NCBI GenBank assembly: GCA_020809705.1
Contig: CP085825.1
Coordinates: forward strand, 3,410,001-3,474,000
Direction of reading: 5' to 3'
Origin: Calonectria ilicicola
Taxonomy: Eukaryota > Ascomycota > Sordariomycetes > Hypocreales > Nectriaceae
DNA: 64,000 nucleotides
Shown here in pieces: positions 57,221 to 64,000 of this stretch (position 1 is its first letter; the number at the start of each line of letters is the position of its first letter). The notes under the pieces are model-generated. The model saw nothing but the letters and a program-made list of their open reading frames with translations, was not told the DNA's origin and did no database searches. Both the position numbers and the translations under genes were made by a program.

Positions 57221-58811
57221 ATGAGCGTCGCACGACCGGCGCGCAGCCTCCTCGGCCGCTGCCTCTCCTCAACCCGATCGAATCCCGCCATCGCTGTTCC
57301 TTGCCAACAATTCCACACTTCCGCTCCCCAGCCGAACCGCAAGTCCCGCTTCCGCAATGTCAAGGCCGAGGAGCTGGGGCTGCTGAAGCCCGAAAAGATG
57401 GACAAGTATCAGAAGGAGGTGTTCCCCGAATTCTCAGCCGAGGACCAAGAAAAGCTCAAGGCCAAATACACACCCGAGCAGCTCGAGGCCATAGCAGCCG
57501 GTGAGAAGGCCGTTGACCCCAAAGATATGATAATCCAGGGTCGATTACGTGACGACCCGTACGCTCCCGACTACGTTGAAGACTACACCGTCTTGGACCC
57601 CCGCTATGATCTCAAGCCTGAAGTCGACGGTACACCTAGGGAGGTCCAATGGCCAGATCAGAACCAATGGCTCGATAACTACGGCCAGAAGATGATGAAG
57701 ATTACCGACAAGAAGACAAGCGACCAGTTAACACGAGCCATGATTCGAGCTATGCGCCGTGTGAAGGAGAGCAATGGGCAGGAATTGATTGATTTGACCG
57801 AGGAGGAGCTCAAGGATATCGAGGCTGATCCTGAACTGGCTAAGCGATATCTGATCCAGGAGGACGGACCCGAGCCTGCTGCCAATGCTACTGGCCCCGA
57901 GTTCATGACCCGTGCCCAGGCCCTGAAGCTCGATGAGGCCATTGACGCCGAGTGGAAGAAGGAGCTTGACAAGATTGCCGAGTTCTCTCACCAGGGCGAG
58001 GTTGAACCCACCAACCTCGAGCTTATGGAAGACAGCCCAGCTGGTATTGACCGCTTGTACTCGGCCGAGGCCCCCGACTTGGGCAAGGTTCCTGGTGTCA
58101 AGGGCATGTACAAGCACAACGCCGATCCCGAGGACCAGGGTCAGGACGATGCCGGAAAGTACCAGGAGATCAAGCGCCTTACAGGCATGACGCTCAAGGA
58201 CATCCGTTCACTTCTCACCAAGAGTCTCGTCACTCGATGGGTCTCAAATCAGACCCGTCTAGGCAAGGTCCGCAGCACATCTGTCGTTGCAATTGCTGGC
58301 AACGGTAATGGTCGTCTAGGTATTGGCATGGCTAAGTCGACTGAGCCTGGTGTTGCCGACGAGACGGCTCAGATGCTTGCCATCCGTAACATGAAGCCCA
58401 TCCGCCGCTACGAGAACCGCACCATCTATGGCAACGTGTCAGCCAAGGTTTCTGGCACCGTTGTTGAGCTGATGGCTCGTCCTCCTGGTATGTTTATCCC
58501 CCCCCCCCCCCCCTGTTTTGTTTCGCAATTTCTTGGTTTAGTCAAAACAACGTCCTACTCAAACATAGATTGCTAACACAATTTGAATAGGCTTCGGACT
58601 TCGTGTTCCTCACAGAATCTTTGAGATGTGTCGTGCGGCGGGTATCCACGATATCGCAGCCCGAATCCCCCGATCAAAGAATCCCATGAACTCAGTCAAG
58701 GCGGCGTACCAGGCTCTAACAAACCAGCCCGACCCTGAGCAAATCGCCATTGGCCGGGGCAAGAAACTGGTTGATGTGCGAAAGGTGTACTACGGCGGTT
58801 CTGTATATTAG
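57221..58811 (+). CDS. MRPS5: Mitochondrial small-subunit ribosomal protein uS5m, 495 aa, 2 exons
   Basis: Exons 57221-58487 and 58591-58811; intron 103 nt, phase 1. A component of the mitochondrial small ribosomal subunit. The first about 35 residues (MSVARPARSLLGRCLSSTRS) are a mitochondrial presequence. A long charged extension (about 40-330) typical of fungal uS5m follows. The conserved S5 domain begins near GMTLKDIRSLL and includes the double-stranded-RNA-binding-like core VVAIAGNGNGRLGIGMAKS; the C-terminal S5 fold crosses the splice junction at RPPGFGLRVPHRIFEM and ends RKVYYGGSVY. The intron carries a 16-nt C run ten bases after the donor. The start at 57221 is the first ATG with targeting character. 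Confidence 0.95.
58498..58513 (+). repeat. Poly-C run of about 16 inside the uS5m intron
   Basis: A run of about 16 C within the only intron of the uS5m gene, close to the donor site. Such runs are prone to length errors in sequencing, so its exact length is uncertain. Confidence 0.85.
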
Positions 58812-59361
58812 AGTGTATGATGAGAAAAAGAGAGAGGAATGTATCAAATGTGTACCTATATGACGAAACCTTCTCCAATGTGGCGGTAGGGATGCTGTTA
58901 CGTGTAGAATTATATTTTTGTTGAAAAAAAGTCTCGGGATCAATCTGCACCAAGTTGGCCTTGGTAGAGATGGATAGTAGGCAAATGTACATCGACAAGT
59001 ATAGCTAACAGCCTGCTCAGTAGAAAGGTATCAAACACTCAGCATGAGCCCCATGCTTCTATCATTGCCATATGTATGTTCTGTACGTAACGGGTATCAT
59101 TTCTCATGTGTATATCATACTCCTGTTGTTTGGAGCGCATCCCATTGTTTTCCAAATCTAGATCTTCCGCATGCAGCAACTCTTGTCCCTTTCGTGATAG
59201 AAGATCTGCCTCTTGCCCTCTTGCATGACCAACAATTCGCCAAGTAATACGACACTCTCTTCCTCTTACCGGGATTGAGTAAGGAGAGCAGGGGAGCAAT
59301 ATTCAGCCCGATGGCAGACCATGTACCAAGCATCAACCGGATTCCAAAACCACTTCCCGGC
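58812..59361. other. Intergenic, converging 3' ends of uS5m and Dad3
   Basis: 550 bp with no gene seen; 3'-UTRs of both neighbours. Confidence 0.6.
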
Positions 59362-59741
59362 TCAGGCGGTTGACCCATCGCCCCAGTCAATTTCCTGCTG
59401 CAGCACGATGCTGTACACACTGGCCTTGAGGAGGGTAAAGGCCAGGCTGGTCTTGCGCTCGAGGTCGCGGAGACTGTCGAGGATTTCCGTGGTTGGGTTG
59501 GAGGCGAGGTGCTCGAGGATGGTGGCCAACTATGCGCGCGCGTTAGTCGAGAAGATCTAGAAGAAAAAAAAAACCGAAAGAGGCGTGAAGTGAAGTGAAG
59601 AGCATTGTGTTTACGCACCTTGTTCATGTTGTCGGCAAGGCGCTCGTATTCGTCGAGGACCTCCTGCTCGAGTGGGCTGAGCTCTGGCTGGGAGAGCAAT
59701 CCACCCGGGACGCCAGCGCCGCCTGTGGATGTTTGATCCAT
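59362..59741 (-). CDS. DAD3: DASH complex subunit Dad3, 96 aa, 2 exons
   Basis: Exons 59741-59619 and 59529-59362; intron 89 nt (59530-59618, GTGCGT..TAG, phase 0). Dad3 is a small coiled subunit of the fungal DASH/Dam1 ring that couples kinetochores to spindle microtubules. The diagnostic stretch LSPLEQEVLDEYERLADNMNK ends exon 1, and exon 2 continues LATILEHLASNPTTEILDSLRDLERKTSLAFTLLKASVYSIVLQQE, which is the conserved core of the family given here in pieces only as a match description: SLRDLERKTS and LLKASVYSIVLQ are the clearest. Length suits the family. The start at 59741 gives a short Gly-rich lead before the core. A longer frame reading through the intron is an artefact. Confidence 0.93.
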
Positions 59742-60319
59742 GATGATCACGTCGCGAAACCGCAATGACGCGCGCGCGCAGGTGGGATGAAGATGTTTTG
59801 GAGGGGTTGATGGAGTGTCGCAGTGCGCTAGCAGAGGGAACGTCGAGGCGGGTGGCCCCACTCTTACTTGCTCGCTAGACACTCAACACTGCATACAATG
59901 CAACGACCATTGGAGGATTGTGCCTCTATGACTTCTTTATCAACGCTCCCATAGAAGTCGAGAGGGGGGGGTTTATAAAAAAACACTTACGCCTAAATAA
60001 TTTTATTCATTTATTTAGCCCATTTATCCAATCTTTATTTATTACTTGAAAGCTAGTTGAGGGATTCCATGTTATAACCATTCCAGCGTGTTCAAACCCT
60101 TCCCTCAATTATTAAGCATAATACATGGTGTGTTGAGCCAGGTTAGTTGTTTGTAGCTGCTGATGAAAATGTGTGTTTTTCCCCACTACTCATCGAGGGT
60201 ATCTATCTATCGAGGTGTTTATGAAGCTATAGAGCATCGCCTATGTAACCCGTTCATCTCATACCTAATAACCCAGCCGTCTAATCTATACGACGGGACC
60301 GAAGCCAAGTACGTCAAAC
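59742..60319. other. Intergenic, AT-rich
   Basis: 578 bp including a strongly AT-rich block (about 59965-60055) with ATTTATT repeats. Promoter of DAD3 and 3' end of the next minus-strand gene. No gene seen. Confidence 0.6.
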
Positions 60320-61042
60320 TTAGTTGTCCGTTGCTTGCCATTCCTCCAAAAAGCCTGAGACCCACTTGTTCGATGCCCCCCATTTTGCAATACCTTGAAT
60401 GTCGATATTTTTGACACAGAGGCACAGCTGGGCGCGGCTGACCATGTCGCCTTGAGGCCAGTGGACGACGGGGGCCAGCATAGCAATGAGACCTTTGCGT
60501 AACAGCATCATGTCTGCCTCTGCAGCTTTTCTGAAGTTCTCGGCTTGCTTCTCAAGGTCCGGCTGGGAGAGGGTCGTCGGATTCTTCAACTTGGTGGACA
60601 ACATGTCATACACAGAAACAGAAAGGTTGCTCGCGAGCCCAGGGGCTGATTTGGCGATTTCGGGTAGATCGCAGATCAGGTGCGCAGCATCATTGTTTTC
60701 ACGGATTGCTAAGCGCTCGATGAGCCCAACAAATGTGCCCATGTTTCCTTGTCCCTCAAGAACAAAGCTTTGGGATTTGATGACCAAGGAGACTACGGCA
60801 TGGTAGGCCTGCCGATACTCCCAGATTTTCTTCAGATGGGTATCTGGGGTAATTTCCTCCTTGCTGTCACTCATGTTGCTCTGAATGCTGGTGACAGCCG
60901 AGATCGACGTTGGAGAATGGGGGAGCACGGCAACAGGCGTTATGCAGCGATCGTTCGAAGATGATGGGGATGTCGGCGTTATTAAAGGAGACTCTTGGGA
61001 CCCAGAGCAAGGCTTATGAATAGGGTGGTTGAATGCATCCAT
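60320..61042 (-). CDS. Unrecognised helical protein, 240 aa, single exon
   Basis: A single frame from ATG 61042. The first about 60 residues are Ser/Pro/Thr-rich and disordered-looking. A second in-frame ATG (MSDSKEEITPD, residue 57) could be an alternative start. The rest is regular helical protein: LKKIWEYRQAYHAVVSLVI, MGTFVGLIERLAIREN, LASNLSVSVYDMLSTKL, LEKQAENFRKAAEADMMLLRKG, ending KWVSGFLEEWQATDN. No catalytic motif, membrane segment or signal peptide is visible and I do not recognise the family. Codon use is ordinary and the frame is clean, so it is probably a real gene. Confidence 0.65.
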   Translation of the reverse strand: MDAFNHPIHKPCSGSQESPLITPTSPSSSNDRCITPVAVLPHSPTSISAVTSIQSNMSDSKEEITPDTHLKKIWEYRQAYHAVVSLVIKSQSFVLEGQGNMGTFVGLIERLAIRENNDAAHLICDLPEIAKSAPGLASNLSVSVYDMLSTKLKNPTTLSQPDLEKQAENFRKAAEADMMLLRKGLIAMLAPVVHWPQGDMVSRAQLCLCVKNIDIQGIAKWGASNKWVSGFLEEWQATDN

Positions 61043-62209
61043 AGTGTGCTGCTGGCAAAGGAAACACCTAGTCAGAATGCGTTTGTTTTAAGTGCGTTTG
61101 TTAATGCGTAGGAAGGTAAAAAGACAAAAAGAAAGTGACGTGTCTCTGATAGATTTACCTAAAGACAACATATTGTAAGAATTCGCACGCCCTGCGTCTC
61201 TATTGTATCGGGATCAACAAAGAGGGAATAATATACAAACGTGAAGGGCCTGGGAGAAGTCATTTGATCGAAGGGTAAAAATAAAATAAACGTATGTTTG
61301 AAGGTCCCATTCATCACTGCTAATGTTTTCATTCGTCAATACTAGGCTGCCAATGGCTCTTGTACAATGCCTTTGTCATAGATCATGATTATACGCGCCA
61401 AGGCGGTGATTCATAGTTAACATACGAGCCAATCTTTTAAGGTCTGTGGGCGACACTAGGAAAATATTGTATCATCTACCTACCCATAAGCAAGACCAAG
61501 TGCCTTATAGAATACCTTCCCACGGAGCAGTCTTCCAAGAGTTGTATCATATGCTCGGCTTCACTCATTCAGGGTACATCATTAAGTTATCCCCAGATGT
61601 TAATTGAATGACACCACATCGCTACTTAATTTGTGATCCTTAATGCCATATGCCATCACCACTCGTCAATTCGATCTACTCTTCTGTGGGTTGGTCTTTG
61701 ATCCTTCCGCCCAATTACTCATTTTCATGCCACTCTGATCACCTCACTAAACTCTCTCGTGGAATCATTCAAGTTCTTTATGATGGCAGGACCTTTCTTC
61801 AGTTTTAGGCTGCGCAACCTGCCTGGCAGCCTCCTTGAGGCTGGTGGTCCTTGGTCTCAATACACCTCTCGACGTCCTGGATAAATATCGTCGCACATCC
61901 AAAGGGACGGCCTAAGACCTTGCTTACGTCTCTAGAATACTGGACATGAGATAAATGGATTGTATGGGCGATGCTCAGCAAGTTCAAAAACGCGTTGATA
62001 GACAGATACCCTTAATAAATAGTGGGGGGGAAGACACATGGCTTTATTCATCCGATAGTTCCCTCATCTTTATACACTACTTATTACAATCAAGAATTTC
62101 GGCTATGCGTTCAGCCACCCAGGATTATGTCCTTGATTTGAGAGAATGAATTTGTTGGCCCATTCTAGATCGAAACCCAAACACTGCGGGAAAGATATGA
62201 TAGCACAGT
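61043..62209. other. Intergenic, no gene seen
   Basis: 1.2 kb of AT-richer DNA. The small open frame at 61805-61987 on the minus strand begins with a non-ATG codon and is not supported. Presumably promoter of the 240-aa gene and a 3'-UTR. Confidence 0.6.
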
Positions 62210-62869
62210 TCACTTCTTCGCATTCTTCTCCGCGGCCTTCTCGGCAACGATGCTTTCAAGGCGCTTGAACGACGGGTAGCCTTCGAAGAAACAAGTCAAC
62301 TGCCATGCCCACCAAGACCCTGTAAATTTCTCCACGCCGTGCTTCTTCAAGCGGCCCTCGAACATGCAGCACTCAAAGATGTGGATACCGATAACCGGCC
62401 AGAAAATGGCCTTGACAATCCACTGGTACCACGAAACGCCGCCAGGGAAGTATGCTTCTATCAAGGGCCACGCAGGGCTCTCAGGCACAACCCACGGGAG
62501 AGTCGCAGCGCAGAGAAAGTAGAAGATGACGGATCCGAAAACAACAATTCCGAAGCCTTGAGGCGGCGTATAGGAGGTAATGACGATGTCGCTAAGGCCG
62601 AGCGCCTCACGGGCAACGACGGCCATCTCAATGATGCGGCCCTTGACCTCGGACCAAGCTGTCAGAGGAGGCTCAAATGGAATGGAGTAATTGCCCCCAC
62701 GAGCGCTAAGGCTCATACCATTGAAGTCAACGTCGCGCATTTGGGGCGAAGAGGCTTCGCTGGCCGTGGCACGAACATAGTGGCGGATGTAGTAGGACAG
62801 CTCGCGAGTGTGATCCTTGTTCATGTGCGAGATGATGCGCTTCTTCATTGCTTCCTCGGCGGATGCCAT
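62210..62869 (-). CDS. DUF2470-domain integral membrane protein, 219 aa
   Basis: ATG at 62869 (MASAEEAMKKRIISHMNKDH). The N-terminal about 85 residues match DUF2470: the opening HMNKDHTRELSYYIRHY, then MRDVDFNGMSL and a Leu/Pro-rich end, a fold related to the heme/flavin-associated PNPOx-like C-terminal unit. Two or three hydrophobic segments follow (FGIVVFGSVIFYFLCAATL, WYQWIVKAIFWPVIGIHIF), then LKKHGVEKFTGSWWAWQL and a Lys-rich C-terminus. This two-part arrangement is common in fungal proteins of unknown function; the fold suggests binding to a membrane and perhaps heme, which is inference. A longer reading from 63004 lacks support because the upstream residues are low complexity. Confidence 0.75.
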   Translation of the reverse strand: MASAEEAMKKRIISHMNKDHTRELSYYIRHYVRATASEASSPQMRDVDFNGMSLSARGGNYSIPFEPPLTAWSEVKGRIIEMAVVAREALGLSDIVITSYTPPQGFGIVVFGSVIFYFLCAATLPWVVPESPAWPLIEAYFPGGVSWYQWIVKAIFWPVIGIHIFECCMFEGRLKKHGVEKFTGSWWAWQLTCFFEGYPSFKRLESIVAEKAAEKNAKK

Positions 62870-63319
62870 CTTTGCAAGTTTGGGGCCTCGATTGAGGCTC
62901 GGTGAGGGCGTAGTAGGATGTAGTTGAAGGAGGGAATTGAGGAGTGGGGCCCTGTGATTTCTTTGGCGCTGATCCCGGCCACCTGTCACCGCCGCCCCAG
63001 GCAAATGCCGACGTTACCTATTAAGCACAGGAACCTCGGGACAACTGTGATGGGCACAACGCATCAAAATGATAGTTTGGAGAAACCAAAAAAAAAAATT
63101 GATATTCTTGAAAATATTGTCAAATATCCTAGGGTATCTATCCTACTACTCAATCAGTCCCAGCCACCCATCCTTGAATGCCGTAGTTCTCAAACACCAC
63201 ATAGCATTATATAAAATAAATATTAACCACGTGAGCCTGCCCAGTAACGAATGTATCGAATGTAAAAATTCAGGGTATCTTGGATTTCTCCTTTGTTTCA
63301 TCTAATCCCTCCTCGCGCA
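62870..63319. other. Short intergenic region
   Basis: 450 bp, AT-rich around 63090-63240. Promoter of the DUF2470 gene and 3'-UTR of the next minus-strand gene. Confidence 0.6.
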
Positions 63320-64000
63320 TCACGGGCTGAGTGGGCCTCCCCTCGGCTTTATAATGTGGGCAGCTTCGAAATCGTCCTCCTCTTCAACATCCACACGGGT
63401 TGTCGTCGTCGTCTTGACACGAATACCAAGTTTGTCGCTTACGTGGGAAATCACTGAGAAGCTGGAAAATCTGTGACCTCCCTTGATTTGCGTCCACACG
63501 TTTCCTCGCGATTTATCGGCAAAGCCTGCATCCAGCTCGATCTGGCTTTCCGTCGTTCCGCCCTTTGCCGAGTAGATGGCCATGGTAGCGCTTGATCTCG
63601 ATTTGGATTTAACCGGAGGAAGTGGCTTGTCTGTGGGGCGGCGGTAGAGAGTTGAAGGTTGAGGTGTAAGGGCTGCACGCTTTCGTGAATATGTTGTGGG
63701 TAGAAGCTTGCAGATGTTGGAAAGACAAGCGATGACGATCAATGTGGATATCTCGACGCCTGTCCAGATGAGTTCATCTCCGTATTGCCAAGGTTCGTTG
63801 GACTTGGCTCCAATGGACATGAAAAAGCGCAACCGCAGACATGACATGGCTAAAGCCAACCCGCCAACGGCAAACACAACCACCGCTCCTATCTTCTTTC
63901 CGAAATTCAAACATAGGCGAGACAATAATGGAAGAGGAAGCGCGATTAAAAGCGAGTTCTGGCCAATGTCGAAGATCTGTTTGGCATAGGCAAGAGTCCT
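63320..64000 (-). CDS. Rhodopsin-fold (Pth11/SAT4-like) integral membrane protein, partial at its 5' side
   Basis: The frame is open from the right edge, so the start codon and the first membrane segments lie outside the window. Visible are IGQNSLLIALPLPLLSRL, then CLNFGKKIGAVVVFAVGGLALAMSCLRLRFF, GDELIWTGVEISTLIVIACLSNICKLLP, which match the last helices of the fungal rhodopsin-like family: the basic loop KK before a helix, R after it, W-x-x-x-E before the last helix, C and P at its end. The cytoplasmic tail of about 120 residues is Ser/Thr/Lys-rich. Family members are plasma-membrane proteins, some of them candidate surface receptors; a receptor role here is inferred, not shown. The TTG at 63925 is internal, not a start. 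Confidence 0.8.
   Translation of the reverse strand, partial: RTLAYAKQIFDIGQNSLLIALPLPLLSRLCLNFGKKIGAVVVFAVGGLALAMSCLRLRFFMSIGAKSNEPWQYGDELIWTGVEISTLIVIACLSNICKLLPTTYSRKRAALTPQPSTLYRRPTDKPLPPVKSKSRSSATMAIYSAKGGTTESQIELDAGFADKSRGNVWTQIKGGHRFSSFSVISHVSDKLGIRVKTTTTTRVDVEEEDDFEAAHIIKPRGGPLSP

Noticed and set aside
61805..61987. 60-codon Cys-containing frame on the minus strand
   Set aside because: Starts with TTG, no upstream ATG in frame, no conserved features.

Overview
The window comes from the nuclear genome of a filamentous ascomycete, most likely Sordariomycetes and probably Hypocreales. The evidence is short GT..AG introns (mostly 49-120 nt, branch sites like CTAAC/CTGAC, donors GTAAGT/GTATGT), ascomycete-specific families (Dad3 of the DASH ring, an Rpc2/Rad57/Nfu1/Hit1/uS5m set of fungal type, a Pth11/SAT4-like rhodopsin-fold membrane protein) and long pyrimidine-rich leaders. 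No rRNA, tRNA, CRISPR, intact transposon or secondary-metabolite cluster was found. The order of the species is an inference; the kingdom and phylum are firm.

Layout. 1-3164: leader and intergenic DNA with a weak, unidentified ORF remnant near the edge. 3165-5856 (+): carnitine acetyltransferase, 857 aa. 6744-7984 (-): Cys-rich single-pass surface protein. 7985-11374: gene-free. 11375-12838 (+): Rad57 recombination mediator, tail-to-tail with 13081-16717 (-): RNA polymerase III second-largest subunit Rpc2, which carries a 13-nt microexon. 16718-22732: about 6 kb without a supportable gene, the right part of which looks like the leader of 22733-27182 (+): a Puf4-like Pumilio RNA-binding protein in six exons. 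28776-29711 (-): ribosomal protein L15. 30198-31142 (-): an unrecognised four-exon basic protein. 32176-34941 (-): a PSP1-domain protein. 34942-41691: about 6.7 kb gene-free, with a purine/pyrimidine mirror tract. 41692-42674 (-) NFU1 and 43165-43923 (+) a Hit1-type HIT zinc-finger protein share a 490-bp divergent promoter. 44147-45292 (-): Ser-rich protein with five RRxS sites. 45293-50228: gene-free, ending in a repeat-rich leader. 50229-53197 (+): a large RasGEF with an N-terminal Ras-like P-loop domain. 53836-55556 (+): unrecognised 537-aa protein. 55896-56123 (-): 75-aa membrane protein. 57221-58811 (+): mitochondrial ribosomal protein uS5m. 59362-59741 (-): Dad3. 60320-61042 (-): unrecognised 240-aa protein. 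62210-62869 (-): DUF2470 membrane protein. 63320-64000 (-): partial rhodopsin-like membrane protein running off the right edge.

The genes are unlinked housekeeping and regulatory functions (translation, transcription, recombination, Fe-S assembly, kinetochore, Ras signalling, acetyl-carnitine transfer) rather than one pathway. The most unusual items are the fused degenerate-GTPase/RasGEF, the 13-nt and 21-nt microexons, and two stop-free 57-nt introns whose retention would leave the reading frame open. Exon borders given here were deduced by hand from reading frame, phase and splice consensus, not from transcript data. Most multi-exon totals close to whole codons and to family-typical lengths.
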